A stretch of 64,000 nucleotides of DNA from Pseudomaricurvus sp. HS19 (GTDB lineage Bacteria; Pseudomonadota; Gammaproteobacteria; Pseudomonadales; Cellvibrionaceae), in assembly GCF_009857815.1 (NCBI RefSeq), contig NZ_WVVW01000016.1, positions 32,843-96,842 on the forward strand, in the 5' to 3' direction. Under the pieces are notes generated by a model. It searched no databases and was not told the DNA's origin. It saw only the letters and a program-made list of their open reading frames with translations. The translations under genes and the position numbers were made by a program. Shown here piece after piece: positions 54,663 through 64,000 of this stretch; positions within the stretch are counted from its first letter, which is position 1; the number at the start of each line of letters is the position of its first letter.

Positions 54663-55181
54663 ATGGCGCTTATTCTTGGCGTAGACCCGGGATCGGTGAA
54701 AACCGGCTTCGGGATCATTAATCAGCTGGGCTCCCGCCACGAATACGTCACCAGTGGTGTTATCCGCATGCCGGCCATCAGTCTGCCGGAGCGCCTCAAG
54801 ATCATCTTTGACTCCCTGACCCAGATTATTGAAGAGTACTCGCCGCAGGAGATGGCCATCGAACAGGTGTTCATGGCCAAGAGCGCGGGCTCGGCACTCA
54901 AGTTGGGGCAGGCGCGGGGTGCCGCTATTGTGGCTGCAGTGAACCAGATGCTGCCGGTCTCCGAGTATGAGGCGCGCAAGGTCAAGCAGTCGGTGGTAGG
55001 CAATGGCGGGGCGGACAAGCATCAGGTGCAGCACATGGTGAAGACACTGCTGAAGTTGCCGGCGCTGCCGCAGGAGGATGCTGCGGACGCCCTGGCGGTA
55101 GCCCTGTGTCATGCCAATACCCAGCAGCATATGATCCGTGTCGCCACTGCCCGTACTTTCCGGCGCGGGCGCATGGTCTGA
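54663..55181 (+). CDS. ruvC: Holliday junction resolvase RuvC
   Basis: Cuts Holliday junctions moved by RuvAB. The 172-residue product has the RNase H-fold motif [16 protein letters not shown] with the first catalytic Asp at residue 7, [20 protein letters not shown] with catalytic Glu, and the C-terminal [15 protein letters not shown]. The ATG at 54663 gives the family N-terminus; a GTG four codons earlier is an alternative. A yebC gene often lies between aspS and ruvC but is absent. Confidence 0.96.
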   Translation: MALILGVDPGSVKTGFGIINQLGSRHEYVTSGVIRMPAISLPERLKIIFDSLTQIIEEYSPQEMAIEQVFMAKSAGSALKLGQARGAAIVAAVNQMLPVSEYEARKVKQSVVGNGGADKHQVQHMVKTLLKLPALPQEDAADALAVALCHANTQQHMIRVATARTFRRGRMV

Positions 55182-55222
55182 TGCCTTCCCGTAAAACACA
55201 CAAATAACAGGATCAAACCTGC

Positions 55223-55852
55223 ATGATTGGTCGTATCAGAGGCGTGCTGGCAGAGAAGCAGGCGCCGGAAATCCTGGTGGATGTTAATGGCGTCGGTTAT
55301 GAGCTGCTGGTCCCCATGACCACCCTCTACCAGTTGCCGGGGATTGGCGCAGAAGTGAGTCTGCACACCCACTTTGCTGTCAGCGAAACTGCGCAAACTC
55401 TCTACGGATTTTACGCCGCCAAAGAGCGCACCCTGTTTCGTACTCTCATCAAGGTGTCCGGGGTAGGGCCCAAAATGGCCCTGGCAATCCTCTCCGGCAT
55501 GGAGGCGGACCAGCTGGTGCAGTGCGTGATGCAGGATAATGTCAGTGCGTTGGTGAAGGTGCCTGGCGTAGGCCGCAAGACCGCCGAGCGCCTGATTGTT
55601 GAGCTGCGGGACAAGCTCAGCCAGTGGGAGTTGACCGCATCGCCGCTGGCGGCGCTGGAAGCCGCCAGTGCACCCCAGTCTAATAAAAGCAGCAGCTCCG
55701 ATATGGTGGCGGAGGCGGAAAGCGCGCTGGTGGCCCTGGGCTACAAGCCCACTGAAGCGAGCAAGCTGGTCACCGGTGTGCTCAAGGACAAAACCGTTGA
55801 GCGCAGCGAAGATTTGATTCGTCTTGCACTGCGCAGCCTGGCGCCGGCCTGA
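55223..55852 (+). CDS. ruvA: Holliday junction branch migration protein RuvA
   Basis: DNA-binding subunit that directs RuvB. The 209-residue product has the N-terminal OB domain ([20 protein letters not shown]), two helix-hairpin-helix motifs ([16 protein letters not shown] and [17 protein letters not shown]) and the C-terminal RuvB-contacting domain ([19 protein letters not shown]). It starts 41 bp after ruvC and is followed by ruvB after 14 bp. Confidence 0.97.
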   Translation: MIGRIRGVLAEKQAPEILVDVNGVGYELLVPMTTLYQLPGIGAEVSLHTHFAVSETAQTLYGFYAAKERTLFRTLIKVSGVGPKMALAILSGMEADQLVQCVMQDNVSALVKVPGVGRKTAERLIVELRDKLSQWELTASPLAALEAASAPQSNKSSSSDMVAEAESALVALGYKPTEASKLVTGVLKDKTVERSEDLIRLALRSLAPA

Positions 55853-55866
55853 GGTGAGAGCAGCCC

Positions 55867-56904
55867 ATGATTGAGAAGGATGTGTTTCAGCAGGATGAGC
55901 GTCTTATCGGCGCCCAGGCCAGGCCCATGGAAGAGGTGCAGGATCGCGCTGTGCGCCCAAAGTCCCTCGCGGATTATGTGGGGCAGCCGGCGGTGCGGGA
56001 ACAGATGGAGATTTTTATCTCTGCCGCCAAGGGGCGCAGCGAAGCTCTGGATCACACGCTGGTGTTCGGCCCACCCGGCCTGGGCAAGACCACCCTGGCC
56101 AATATCATTGCCAACGAGATGGGTGTGGACCTGAAGACCACCTCGGGCCCGGTGCTGGAACGCGCCGGGGACCTGGCGGCGCTGATGACCAACCTGGAGC
56201 CCGGCGATGTACTGTTTATTGACGAGATTCATCGCCTCAGCCCCAATGTGGAAGAGGTGCTCTATCCGGCCATGGAAGATTTCCAGCTGGATATCATGAT
56301 TGGTGAAGGGCCGGCGGCCCGCTCCATCAAACTGGACCTGCCACCGTTTACGCTGGTGGGGGCGACCACCCGTGCCGGCCTGCTCACGTCACCGCTGCGG
56401 GATCGCTTCGGTATTGTGCAGCGGCTGGAGTTCTACTCGGTGCCGGACCTGACCCGCATTGTTGCCCGCTCGGCGCGACTGATGGGGATAGAGATGGCGG
56501 AAGAGGGAGCCTTTGAAGTGGCGCGGCGTTCCCGCGGCACCCCCCGTATCGCCAACCGCCTGTTGCGCAGGGTGCGGGATTACGCCCAGGTGAAAGGCGA
56601 TGGCCTGGTGACCAAAGAGATGGCGGACCTGGCGCTCAACATGCTCAATGTGGATGAGCGCGGATTTGATCATATGGATCGCCGCCTCTTACTTGCCATG
56701 ATCGAAAAGTTTGCCGGTGGTCCGGTGGGGGTGGAGAGCCTGGCGGCGGCCATCAGTGAGGAGCGGGATACCATTGAGGATGTGCTGGAGCCGTTTCTCA
56801 TCCAGCAGGGCTATATGGCGCGCACGCCCCGGGGGCGGGTGGTGACGGCACTGGCCTATGAGCATTTTGCCTTGCCGCTGCCCAAACACCTGTTGCCGGA
56901 GTGA
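55867..56904 (+). CDS. ruvB: Holliday junction branch migration helicase RuvB
   Basis: AAA+ motor of the RuvABC resolvasome. The 345-residue product has Walker [19 protein letters not shown], Walker [35 protein letters not shown] (arginine finger region) and the winged-helix C-terminus [15 protein letters not shown]. Length and motifs are standard. Confidence 0.98.
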   Translation: MIEKDVFQQDERLIGAQARPMEEVQDRAVRPKSLADYVGQPAVREQMEIFISAAKGRSEALDHTLVFGPPGLGKTTLANIIANEMGVDLKTTSGPVLERAGDLAALMTNLEPGDVLFIDEIHRLSPNVEEVLYPAMEDFQLDIMIGEGPAARSIKLDLPPFTLVGATTRAGLLTSPLRDRFGIVQRLEFYSVPDLTRIVARSARLMGIEMAEEGAFEVARRSRGTPRIANRLLRRVRDYAQVKGDGLVTKEMADLALNMLNVDERGFDHMDRRLLLAMIEKFAGGPVGVESLAAAISEERDTIEDVLEPFLIQQGYMARTPRGRVVTALAYEHFALPLPKHLLPE

Positions 56905-57033
56905 TATTCGCTCTGCTGTGAGCCAGTAGCAAAAAATAGTTGGCATTTTGGCCATTGGCTTATTTACGACAGCTGGGTGCTATCGATAGACTGTTGCCTG
57001 TTTCTGGTAGCAAATTCCGGCCCAGCCCCGTTT

Positions 57034-57444
57034 ATGTCGCACTTTTCCATCACTGTCCGGGTCTATATCGAAGATACAGACGCAGGCGGCATTGTCTATT
57101 ACGTCAATTACCTCAAGTATCTCGAGCGCGCTCGCACCGAACTTCTGCGCAGTGTGGGTTTTGACAAGCCTGCCATCCTGGATGAGGGGTGCCTGCTGGT
57201 TGTGCACTCGGCGGAGATTAAATACCAAAAGCCGGCGCTGCTGGATAATGAGCTGACTGTAACCGCCAGGGTTTCCAAACTGGCCCGCAGTTATGTCATT
57301 TTTGAGCAGTCTGTCATGCGCGGTGAGGAACCCATCTGCCAGGCCAGTATCAAAGTGGCCTGTGTGGACCAGCAGAGTATGAAACCCTGTGCGTTGCCCG
57401 AACGGGTAGCCAGTGTGGTGCGGCGGGAATTGCTGCCGGCCTGA
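57034..57444 (+). CDS. ybgC: YbgC-type acyl-CoA thioesterase of the Tol-Pal cluster
   Basis: Hot-dog thioesterase of the 4-hydroxybenzoyl-CoA thioesterase type. The 136-residue product has VYIEDTDAGGIVYYVNYLKY with the catalytic Asp (residues about 10-29) and LERARTELLRSVG. The start MSHFSITVRVY is chosen; the frame opens 19 codons upstream without family-like sequence. It is the first gene of the Tol-Pal set; its exact role in phospholipid metabolism is not settled. Confidence 0.93.
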   Translation: MSHFSITVRVYIEDTDAGGIVYYVNYLKYLERARTELLRSVGFDKPAILDEGCLLVVHSAEIKYQKPALLDNELTVTARVSKLARSYVIFEQSVMRGEEPICQASIKVACVDQQSMKPCALPERVASVVRRELLPA

Positions 57445-57561
57445 TGGCCGTGTGGGCAGTAACAGGTACGCCACGCAAAAACGCAATGTACAGGCGCATT
57501 ACCGGCGCCAGCTAAAAACAACAGAATCGCACAACGATATTGTCGCAGAAGGAAATCCCGG

Positions 57562-58254
57562 ATGGCCGAGTCACAATCCTTATCCATATTCAGCCTGATT
57601 GCCAACGCCAGCCTGCTGGTGCAACTGGTGATGCTGTGCCTGTTTATGGCCTCGGTGGTTTCCTGGGTAATGATCGTCAAGCACGGTCGCTACCAGGGGC
57701 GAGCCAAGCGCCTGTTTGCCCGTTTTGACAGTGAGTTCTGGTCTTCCGGTACCGAACTGAGCCAGCGCTACCGCGATGGCAATGCCAGTGCCCAGGCCGG
57801 TGTGGTGGAAGGGGCAGAGCATGTTTTTCGTGCAGGCTTCAAAGAGTTCAGCCGTTTGCGCCAGCAGAGCCTGGATCCTGATACGGTTATGGAGGGCACC
57901 CAACGCGCCATGCGGGTAGCGCTGGCGAGGGAAGAGGAGAAGCTCGACGCCCATCTCTCGTTCCTGGCGACGGTGGCATCTGTCAGCCCCTACGTTGGCC
58001 TGTTCGGTACCGTGTGGGGGATCATGAACTCCTTCCGCGGCCTCGCCAATGTGCATCAGGCCACCCTGGCGACGGTTGCTCCCGGTATTTCGGAGGCACT
58101 GGTGGCGACAGCCATGGGACTGTTCGCGGCCATTCCGGCGGTACTCGCTTACAACCGATTCTCGTCTGTATCCGAAAGGCTGGTAAACCACTACACCACC
58201 TTTGCCGAGGAGTTTACGGCTTACCTGCATCGCCAGTTGCACCACAAAGGTTGA
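57562..58254 (+). CDS. tolQ: Tol-Pal system protein TolQ
   Basis: Inner-membrane proton-driven motor subunit with TolR. The 230-residue product has three membrane helices: one near residues 15-38 (LLVQLVMLCLFMASVVSWVM) and two in the conserved region LATVASVSPYVGLFGTVWGI and VATAMGLFAAIPAVLAYNRF. AGAAGGA lies upstream of the ATG. It begins the tolQRAB-pal-cpoB run. Confidence 0.96.
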   Translation: MAESQSLSIFSLIANASLLVQLVMLCLFMASVVSWVMIVKHGRYQGRAKRLFARFDSEFWSSGTELSQRYRDGNASAQAGVVEGAEHVFRAGFKEFSRLRQQSLDPDTVMEGTQRAMRVALAREEEKLDAHLSFLATVASVSPYVGLFGTVWGIMNSFRGLANVHQATLATVAPGISEALVATAMGLFAAIPAVLAYNRFSSVSERLVNHYTTFAEEFTAYLHRQLHHKG

Positions 58255-58266
58255 TAAAGGCGCGCT

Positions 58267-58692
58267 ATGTACCGGCCCAAGATCAAGAAAAAGCCCCTGG
58301 CGGAAATCAACGTTGTACCTTACATCGATGTGATGCTGGTGCTGCTGGTGGTGTTTATGGTGACGGCACCGCTGTTGATGCAGGGGGTGCAGGTGGAGCT
58401 GCCGGAGGCACCGTCAGCGCCGCTGGATGATCAGCAGGACGAACCGCTGATTATTTCCGTGGACGCCAAAGGCGCCTACTACATCAACGTTGGCCAGGAG
58501 CAGAAGAAGGCCCGCCCAATGGCCGAGATCCAGGATATGGTGGCGAAGATTTTGCGCAACAAGCCGGCGACCAAAGTGCTGGTGTGGGGCGATACCGCCG
58601 TGCCCTATGGGCAGGTGGTGGCGATGATGACCGCGCTGCAGGGGGCTGGTGCCCCGTCCGTAGGCCTGGTCACCGAGCCGCCGGAGCTGTAG
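58267..58692 (+). CDS. tolR: Tol-Pal system protein TolR
   Basis: Partner of TolQ. The 141-residue product has a cytosolic N-terminus, a single membrane helix with the proton-channel Asp (NVVPYIDVMLVLLVVFMVTA, residues about 15-34) and a periplasmic domain (WGDTAVPYGQVVAMMTALQ near the end). It begins 12 bp after tolQ. Confidence 0.96.
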   Translation: MYRPKIKKKPLAEINVVPYIDVMLVLLVVFMVTAPLLMQGVQVELPEAPSAPLDDQQDEPLIISVDAKGAYYINVGQEQKKARPMAEIQDMVAKILRNKPATKVLVWGDTAVPYGQVVAMMTALQGAGAPSVGLVTEPPEL

Positions 58693-58696
58693 ATCG

Positions 58697-59497
58697 GTGC
58701 GGGATTTCTGGACCGGGCTGGGAAGCTATCGGCTGCCGATTGTTGTCAGTGTGCTGGCGCACCTGCTGTTGGTGGTGTTCGTGGCCTGGGGTTGGGAAGC
58801 AGCCGAGCCGCCACGGTCGCAGGTGAAACCGCGCTATGTGGAAGCGACGCTGGTTACCATAGAGCCGAAATCGAAAAAGCCGCAGGCCCAGCCGAAACCC
58901 AATAAGGTGGTGGATGTGGCGGCCAGGCGTCGCGAACAGGAACGGCTGCAAAAGGCAGCGGCGGAGAAAAAGCGGCTGGCAAAAGAGAAGGCCGAGCGCG
59001 AGCGACTGCGAAAACTGGCGGAAGAGAAGAAGCGCAAAGAGGCCGAAAAACAGAAGCAGCAGGCCGAGAAGGATCGCCTGGAGCGCGAACGCAAGGAGCG
59101 GGAGCGAGTGGCTCGCGAGCAACAGTTGCAGCGCGAGGCGGCCATTGCCCAGGCCTTGGCAGACGAAGAAGAGTTGATTCAGGCACAGCAGGCCGAGGCT
59201 ACCGCCCAGAGTTACGTGGCGCTGATCGCACAACAGATTGAGCAGAACTGGAGTCGTCCGCCGTCGGCCCGCCGGGGTATGAAGTGTGAGCTGCGTCTGC
59301 AACTGGTACCCACCGGTGAAGTGGTCAATGTGACCGTGGTGCGCAGCAGTGGCAACGACGCCTTTGATCGCTCTGCCGAACTGGCCGTGAAGCGGGTGGG
59401 ACGGTTTCGGGGGTTGAACGACATCCCCAGTTACATTTTTGATCAGTACTTTCGCCAGCTGACGCTGGTATTTGACCCACAGGATCTGCGTCTGTAA
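58697..59497 (+). CDS. tolA: Cell envelope integrity protein TolA
   Basis: Spans the periplasm and links TolQR to TolB/Pal at the division site. The 266-residue product has one membrane helix ([21 protein letters not shown], about 14-34), a long Lys/Glu/Arg/Ala helical domain II (about 70-165) and a C-terminal domain III ([19 protein letters not shown] onward). The start is a GTG at 58697, 4 bp after the tolR stop. Domain II is shorter than in the 421-residue E. coli protein. Confidence 0.94.
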   Translation: MRDFWTGLGSYRLPIVVSVLAHLLLVVFVAWGWEAAEPPRSQVKPRYVEATLVTIEPKSKKPQAQPKPNKVVDVAARRREQERLQKAAAEKKRLAKEKAERERLRKLAEEKKRKEAEKQKQQAEKDRLERERKERERVAREQQLQREAAIAQALADEEELIQAQQAEATAQSYVALIAQQIEQNWSRPPSARRGMKCELRLQLVPTGEVVNVTVVRSSGNDAFDRSAELAVKRVGRFRGLNDIPSYIFDQYFRQLTLVFDPQDLRL

Positions 59498-59517
59498 CGC
59501 AGGCAGCGAGGAAGCGA

Positions 59518-60813
59518 ATGATATTTTATCGGGCAGTGAGACAGTGGCTGGCAGTGGCCTTGATGGTTGTTGCCGCACAGGCTCAGGCTGAGCTCACCAT
59601 TGAGATCACCCAGGGTGTGGATAACCCCACTGCCATTGCTGTGGTGCCCACCGGCTGGACCGGCGGTGCGTTGCCGGAAGATGTTGCTGCAATCGCGGCG
59701 GCAGACCTGCGCCGTTCCGGCCAGTTCCGTCCCATTGCCCGCGAAGACATGCTGCAGTGGCCACGGTTTGGTGATCAGGTGTTCTATCGCGACTGGCGGG
59801 TGTTGGGCTCTGACTATGTGGTGCTGAGCCGGCTCAATCCTGTGCCCGGTGGCGGCTACTCCCTCGACTTTGAGCTCTACGACGTGCTGTCGCAGCGCAA
59901 GGTGCTGCAACGCAACGTACAGGCGGGCCCGCAGGGGCTCAGGGATCTGGCGCATGCCATGGCTGATGCCATCTACGAGGCTATCACCGGTATCCGCGGC
60001 GCCTTCTCCACCAAAATGCTATACGTCGAGGCGTTTGGTAACAAACGCTATCGCTTGATGCTGGCCGATGTGGATGGCGCACGGGAAAAAGAGTTGCTGA
60101 AATCCAGCCAGCCAATTGTGTCACCCAGCTGGTCACCGGACGGCAAGCAGGTAGTGTACGTATCTTTTGAAACCACCCGCCCGGCCATTTTCCGCCAGGT
60201 GTTGGCCACGGGCGAGCGACAGCAGTTGACCAACTTCCGCGGCCTGAATGGTGCGCCGGTATTTTCTCCGGACGGTCGCAAGGTGGCCATGGTGTTGTCG
60301 AAAGATGGCAATCCCGAAATCTATACTTTGGATTTGGCGACAAGAGTATTTACGCGCCACACCAATCACTTTGCCATTGATACAGAGCCGGCGTGGTCAA
60401 ATGACGGAAAAAGCCTCATTTTCACCTCAGATCGCGGCGGTAAGCCACAAATTTACCAAGTAACGCTTGCCAGCGGTCGTGTGGAACGTCTAACCTTTGA
60501 CGGCGATTACAACGCAAGGGCACGCTTTACTCCGGACGGTAAATCGCTGGTGATGGTGCATCGTTACAACGGTGTGTTCCACATCGCAACACAGGATCTG
60601 GAGTCAGGTATGATTCGCGTACTGACCCAGACGGATCTGGATGAATCGCCCAGTATCGCGCCCAACGGAGCCATGTTGCTCTACGCTACCAAAGATCGCA
60701 GCAAAGGAATCCTGGCTGCAGTATCCCTGGATGCGGGAGTTAAATTCCGGTTGCCGTCGAAACAGGGAGATGTCCGTGAGCCGGCCTGGTCCCCTTACTT
60801 CACAAAACGGTAG
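59518..60813 (+). CDS. tolB: Tol-Pal system beta-propeller protein TolB
   Basis: Periplasmic protein that releases Pal from peptidoglycan. The 431-residue product has a signal peptide ([15 protein letters not shown], cleavage near residue 22), an alpha/beta N-domain and a six-bladed propeller of [14 protein letters not shown] repeats ([50 protein letters not shown]). GAGGA lies 6 nt before the ATG. Confidence 0.97.
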   Translation: MIFYRAVRQWLAVALMVVAAQAQAELTIEITQGVDNPTAIAVVPTGWTGGALPEDVAAIAAADLRRSGQFRPIAREDMLQWPRFGDQVFYRDWRVLGSDYVVLSRLNPVPGGGYSLDFELYDVLSQRKVLQRNVQAGPQGLRDLAHAMADAIYEAITGIRGAFSTKMLYVEAFGNKRYRLMLADVDGAREKELLKSSQPIVSPSWSPDGKQVVYVSFETTRPAIFRQVLATGERQQLTNFRGLNGAPVFSPDGRKVAMVLSKDGNPEIYTLDLATRVFTRHTNHFAIDTEPAWSNDGKSLIFTSDRGGKPQIYQVTLASGRVERLTFDGDYNARARFTPDGKSLVMVHRYNGVFHIATQDLESGMIRVLTQTDLDESPSIAPNGAMLLYATKDRSKGILAAVSLDAGVKFRLPSKQGDVREPAWSPYFTKR

Positions 60814-60873
60814 GGAACCGGCAGGGTCATTAAAGGTAACACAAGCAAGTTCACATCAACTTAGGAGTCAACA

Positions 60874-61371
60874 ATGCTCTCTTCTGCACTCAAACAAAGC
60901 CTTACTCTGGCAGTTATCATGGCGGCACTGGTAGGTTGTTCCAGTACTTCAACAACTACTGATTCAGCTGATGCTGACAGCGCGGTAAGCTCCGCTGCGG
61001 ACAGCTCTGCTGTGGATACTACTGACACCATGGCAGACGAAGCAGTAGAAGCGCTGGATACCGTTTTCTACTTTGACTTCGACAAGTCCATGCTGAAGCC
61101 GGAAGCCCGTGCGGCCCTGACTGCTCACGCTGAAAACCTGAAAGCTGCTCCAAAGGCGGTACGTCTGGAAGGTCACGCTGACGAGCGCGGCACCCGTGAG
61201 TACAACATGGCTCTGGGTGAGCGTCGTGCCAAAGCGGTTCGTGACTACCTGGTTCTGCAAGGTGTAGACGCTTCCATGATCGAAACCGTCAGCTACGGTG
61301 AAGAGTACCCAGCAGTTGTGGGCGCTACCGAAGCTGCCTACGAGATGAACCGTCGCGTAGAGATGAAATAA
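60874..61371 (+). CDS. pal: Peptidoglycan-associated lipoprotein Pal
   Basis: Outer-membrane lipoprotein that anchors the envelope to peptidoglycan. The 165-residue product has lipobox LVGC with acylated Cys22, a Ser/Thr/Ala/Asp linker (23-60) and an OmpA-like domain with FYFDFDKSMLKPEARAAL and GHADERGTREYNMALGERRA. TTAGGAG lies 6 nt before the ATG. Confidence 0.97.
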   Translation: MLSSALKQSLTLAVIMAALVGCSSTSTTTDSADADSAVSSAADSSAVDTTDTMADEAVEALDTVFYFDFDKSMLKPEARAALTAHAENLKAAPKAVRLEGHADERGTREYNMALGERRAKAVRDYLVLQGVDASMIETVSYGEEYPAVVGATEAAYEMNRRVEMK

Positions 61372-61379
61372 TCCGCTCC

Positions 61380-62165
61380 ATGGGTTATTTGAAACACACC
61401 GCAGCCGTAATGGCTGCGGCTTGCGTTCTGGTTGTCGCTCCGGCCTGCGCCCAGGTGGAAGTGGTGGAATCCACTAACCGACTCCTGGGTCCCCAGGCCG
61501 GCGCTGCCCGGTCAACGCCGACTTCTCCTCCGCCTGCGCCCTCCATTGGCGTAGCGCCGGCCGACCTTTTCTATCAGATACAGACCCTGCAGCAGGAAGT
61601 GCTGGAATTACGGGGAATGGTTGAAGAGCAGGCCCACGAAATCCAGCGATTGAAACAGCAGCGCCTGGATGATTACGTCAATCTCGACAAGCGACTCTCT
61701 GAATTGTCCAGCGGTGGTGCAGTTGCGCCGGCGGTGAGAGGGAGCGGCGGTGAGCGTGCAGTACCGGCGACCCACACCACAGCCCAGGCTCCCGATGAAA
61801 TTCAGCGTTATCGCACGGCCATTGATCTGGTCCTGCAGAAAAAGGACTACGATGCGGCGGTAACCTCGTTCAACCAGTACCTGCGCGATTTTCCCCAGGG
61901 GCGCTATGCGGCCAACAGTCAGTACTGGCTGGGTGAGATAGCCCTGCTGCAGGAAGATTACGAGCAGGCGCGCCAGTGGTTTACCCGCATGCTGGACGAG
62001 CACCCGGCCCACGCCAAGGTTCCCGATGCTACCTATAAGCTGGGGACGGTCTATCACCGCCTGGGTGACAGCAAAAAGGCGCGGGAGCTGCTGCAGAAAG
62101 CAGCGGCAGGGGATTCCAACGCAGCTCGCCTGGCCCGCAGTTACCTGGATAACAATCTGCGCTGA
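61380..62165 (+). CDS. cpoB: Cell division coordinator CpoB (YbgF)
   Basis: Periplasmic TPR protein that couples Tol-Pal constriction with peptidoglycan synthesis. The 261-residue product has a signal peptide (about residues 1-25, ending PACA), a coiled coil (YQIQTLQQEVLELRGMVEEQ and on, about 63-100) for trimerisation, and three tetratricopeptide repeats from about residue 140 (YRTAIDLVLQKKDYDAAVTS, YWLGEIALLQEDYEQARQW, YKLGTVYHRLGDSKKARE). It is 8 bp after pal. Confidence 0.94.
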   Translation: MGYLKHTAAVMAAACVLVVAPACAQVEVVESTNRLLGPQAGAARSTPTSPPPAPSIGVAPADLFYQIQTLQQEVLELRGMVEEQAHEIQRLKQQRLDDYVNLDKRLSELSSGGAVAPAVRGSGGERAVPATHTTAQAPDEIQRYRTAIDLVLQKKDYDAAVTSFNQYLRDFPQGRYAANSQYWLGEIALLQEDYEQARQWFTRMLDEHPAHAKVPDATYKLGTVYHRLGDSKKARELLQKAAAGDSNAARLARSYLDNNLR

Positions 62166-62268
62166 GGCGACAGGTCGGCTCCCGTGAAGTCCTTTCTTTC
62201 CGGGGGTTCGCCAAATCTGTTCAATTTGGTTAGAATCTCGCCCCTTTTTACGTGGCCCGGATTCCCCA

Positions 62269-62919
62269 ATGTCTGCCCAGACCCTTCGCATTACCGAAAT
62301 CTTTCTCTCTTTACAGGGAGAGGCGCGCACTGTTGGATTGCCGACGGTGTTTGTGCGCCTGACGGGCTGTCCGCTGCGCTGCCACTACTGCGATTCGGAA
62401 TACGCCTTCTTTGGTGGTGAAAAACTGGCGCTGGATGACATTGTCGAGCAGGTTACCGGTTTTGGCGCCGCCCACGTCTGCGTTACCGGTGGTGAGCCCC
62501 TGGCCCAGCCTGCCTGCCTGCCACTGCTGGAGCGGCTCTGTGATTTGGGCTTGCAGGTGTCGCTGGAAACCAGCGGTGCATTGAGTATTGCGGCGGTGGA
62601 TGAGCGGGTCAGTCGCGTGGTTGACCTCAAGACCCCCGGATCCGGCGAGGTGGCGCGCAACCTCTATGACAACATTGCCCTGCTGACGCCCACAGACCAG
62701 GTGAAGTTTGTCATCTGCAGTCGCGAAGACTATGAGTGGGCGCGCCTGCAGCTAGATCAGTGGCAGCTGTGTGAACGTGCCGGTGAAGTCCTGTTTTCAC
62801 CCAGCTATGGTCAGGTGGATCCCAAGGCGTTGGCGGAGTGGATTCTGGCGGATCGGCTCACCGTGCGCTTTCAGCTGCAGCTGCACAAGTTGTTGTGGAA
62901 CGACGCCCCGGGCCATTGA
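62269..62919 (+). CDS. queE: 7-carboxy-7-deazaguanine synthase
   Basis: Radical SAM enzyme making the deazapurine ring of queuosine. The 216-residue product has LSLQGEARTVGLPTVFVRLT and the iron-sulfur motif GCPLRCHYCDSEYAF (C-x3-C-x2-C) near residues 34-47, then TGGEPLAQPAC. Length is typical for the proteobacterial type. It is followed by queC. Confidence 0.95.
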   Translation: MSAQTLRITEIFLSLQGEARTVGLPTVFVRLTGCPLRCHYCDSEYAFFGGEKLALDDIVEQVTGFGAAHVCVTGGEPLAQPACLPLLERLCDLGLQVSLETSGALSIAAVDERVSRVVDLKTPGSGEVARNLYDNIALLTPTDQVKFVICSREDYEWARLQLDQWQLCERAGEVLFSPSYGQVDPKALAEWILADRLTVRFQLQLHKLLWNDAPGH

Positions 62920-62955
62920 GCCTGATCTCCTGCTGATGACCAACGAGGTAAATCC

Positions 62956-63630
62956 ATGAACAAACCCAAGGCGGTAGTGCTGTTTTCCGGTGGCCTGGAC
63001 TCCACCACGGTATTGGCTATGGCACAACAGCAGGGGTTTGAGTGCTACACCCTCAGCTTTGACTACGGTCAGCGCCACCGCATAGAGCTGCAAACCGCGG
63101 AGCGCGCCTCCCGTTTGATGGGGGCGGCCGAACACAAGGTGGTACAGCTCGATCTCGGTACCATTGGCGGATCAGCATTGACCGACATGAGCATCGATGT
63201 GCCGGAAGAGGCCACCGAGGGTATCCCCATTACCTATGTGCCGGCCCGTAACACCGTCTTTCTCTCTATTGCCCTGGGGTGGGCTGAGGTACTGGATGCC
63301 AGTGATATCTTCGTTGGCGTCAACGCGGTGGACTACTCCGGTTATCCCGATTGCCGTCCCGCGTATATTGCCGCCTTTGAAACCCTTGCCAACCTGGCCA
63401 CACGTGCCGGGGTAGAGGGGCAGCATTTGAGTGTCCATGCCCCCCTGATCCACCTCACCAAGGCGGATATTGTGCGCAAGGGCGCGGAGCTGGGCGTGGA
63501 CTATAGTGCAACCGTCTCCTGTTATCAGGCGGATGCGGATGGGAAAGCCTGTGGTCGTTGCGACAGCTGTAGATTGCGACGTCAGGGCTTTGTCGACGCC
63601 AATTTACCGGACCCGACCCGCTATCAGTGA
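62956..63630 (+). CDS. queC: 7-cyano-7-deazaguanine synthase
   Basis: Converts carboxy-deazaguanine to preQ0 in queuosine synthesis. The 224-residue product has the PP-loop [45 protein letters not shown] and the zinc cysteines at the C-terminus ([17 protein letters not shown]). It follows queE by 36 bp, completing a queuosine pair just before tRNA genes; queuosine acts on other tRNAs, so the link to tRNA-Lys is only positional. Confidence 0.97.
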   Translation: MNKPKAVVLFSGGLDSTTVLAMAQQQGFECYTLSFDYGQRHRIELQTAERASRLMGAAEHKVVQLDLGTIGGSALTDMSIDVPEEATEGIPITYVPARNTVFLSIALGWAEVLDASDIFVGVNAVDYSGYPDCRPAYIAAFETLANLATRAGVEGQHLSVHAPLIHLTKADIVRKGAELGVDYSATVSCYQADADGKACGRCDSCRLRRQGFVDANLPDPTRYQ

Positions 63631-63681
63631 TAAGTGCTTGTTTATTACCAATAAAAAGCCGGAAATTCACGAAAAAATCGC

Positions 63682-63716
63682 TTGTCTTTTAAGGCGAAAT
63701 CATTACTATATGCGCC
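63682..63716 (+). promoter_or_regulatory. Promoter of the tRNA-Lys genes
   Basis: TTGTCT (63682-63687), a 16-bp spacer and TACTAT (63704-63709), followed by the G/C discriminator GCGCC (63712-63716), the pattern of stringently controlled stable-RNA promoters. The mature tRNA begins at 63723. Confidence 0.7.
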
Positions 63717-63722
63717 TCCTTT

Positions 63723-63798
63723 GGGTCGTTAGCTCAGTCGGTAGAGCAGTTGGCTTTTAACCAATTGGTCACTGGTTCGAATCCAGTACGACCCACCA
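63723..63798 (+). tRNA. tRNA-Lys (anticodon TTT)
   Basis: 76 nt including encoded CCA. The acceptor stem GGGTCGT pairs with ACGACCC, the anticodon loop is CTTTTAA with TTT, and the T arm contains GGTTCGAATCC. D-loop contains AGTCGG. Confidence 0.97.
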
Positions 63799-63841
63799 TA
63801 TTTCAGCAGCCCGGCCCAGGCCGGGGGCAAAAATCTCTACC

Positions 63842-63917
63842 GGGTCGTTAGCTCAGTTGGTAGAGCAGTTGGCTTTTAACCAATTGGTCACTGGTTCGAA
63901 TCCAGTACGACCCACCA
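63842..63917 (+). tRNA. tRNA-Lys (anticodon TTT), second copy
   Basis: Same as the first copy except for one base in the D loop (AGTTGG instead of AGTCGG). 43 bp separate the two genes and no terminator lies between them, so they are probably one transcript. Its 3' end forms the first bases of the long palindrome at 63911-63971. Confidence 0.97.
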
Positions 63918-63971
63918 TATAAACGCAAAAAGGCCACCCATCGGGTGGCCTTTTTGCGTTTATATGGTGGG
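63911..63971. terminator. 29-bp perfect inverted repeat containing the tRNA-Lys terminator
   Basis: Left arm 63911-63939 and right arm 63943-63971 are perfect inverted copies around the 3-nt loop ATC. The core (AAACGCAAAAAGGCCACCC and its complement, ending TTTTTGCG) is an intrinsic terminator. The outer ten bases repeat the end of the tRNA (CCCACC) and the adjacent ATAT in inverse, so the palindrome runs into the tRNA gene. Confidence 0.85.
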
Positions 63972-64000
63972 CTCACCTGGGGCGAACCACCGTTCGAAAA

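Noticed and set aside
63972..64000. Minus-strand tRNA 3' end beyond the palindrome
   Set aside because: The DNA after the palindrome does not form a T arm or acceptor stem, so a second inverted tRNA gene is not supported.

Overview
The window is chromosomal DNA of a GC-rich gammaproteobacterium. Gene order (map/rpsB-tsf-pyrH-frr-uppS-cdsA-dxr-rseP-bamA-skp-lpxD-fabZ-lpxA-lpxB-rnhB, and fmdB-aspS-ruvCAB-ybgC-tolQRAB-pal-cpoB-queE-queC-tRNA-Lys) and several pseudomonad-type neighbours (dapC beside glnD, DUF2069-wrbA-arsC, DUF2066-hda, a lytic transglycosylase beside proS) point to the Pseudomonadales/Cellvibrionales side of the class. A marine Microbulbifer-like genus is my best guess, but it is an inference from gene order and protein style, not a database match.

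Layout. 1-160: tail of a methyltransferase-like gene. 422-5948 (minus): map, glnD, dapC, nth. 6132-9629 (plus): rpsB, tsf, pyrH and frr, separated by strong terminators. 9716-21503 (plus): isoprenoid, phospholipid, outer-membrane assembly and lipid A genes (uppS to rnhB). 21614-22624: pyrB. 22625-28575: an EF-hand protein, poorly characterised conserved proteins, a PlsC-type acyltransferase and a REC-GGDEF regulator. 28840-33199 (minus): class I ribonucleotide reductase nrdB and nrdA, followed by a 750-bp regulatory gap. 33951-38725: a small zinc-ribbon gene, slyD, a DUF3108-like gene, purN, purM and a DUF2066-like gene. 38816-45065: hda, sppA, DUF2069, wrbA, an ArsC-like gene, a YihY-like gene and a CheC-like orphan. 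45255-51870: a TonB-dependent receptor, a lytic transglycosylase, proS, a HIT protein, an exported glutaminase and an HU-like protein with a histone-H1-like tail. 52287-63630: fmdB, aspS, ruvCAB, the whole Tol-Pal cluster, queE and queC. 63723-63971: two tRNA-Lys genes and a very long palindrome.

The genes serve core processes: translation, envelope building (undecaprenyl phosphate, CDP-diglyceride, lipid A, Bam, Tol-Pal), nucleotide synthesis (pyrH, pyrB, purM, purN, nrdAB), nitrogen sensing (glnD) and recombination (ruvCAB). I found no prophage, transposase, CRISPR array or defence island, and no clear undescribed multi-gene system. The most interesting signals are non-coding. Two NrdR-box pairs with canonical 31-bp centre spacing and a perfect DnaA box lie upstream of nrdA. 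A LexA-like box overlaps a candidate ruvC promoter. Short 15- or 20-bp tandem repeats occur at gene ends and between genes. A 29-bp perfect inverted repeat fuses the tRNA-Lys 3' end to its terminator.
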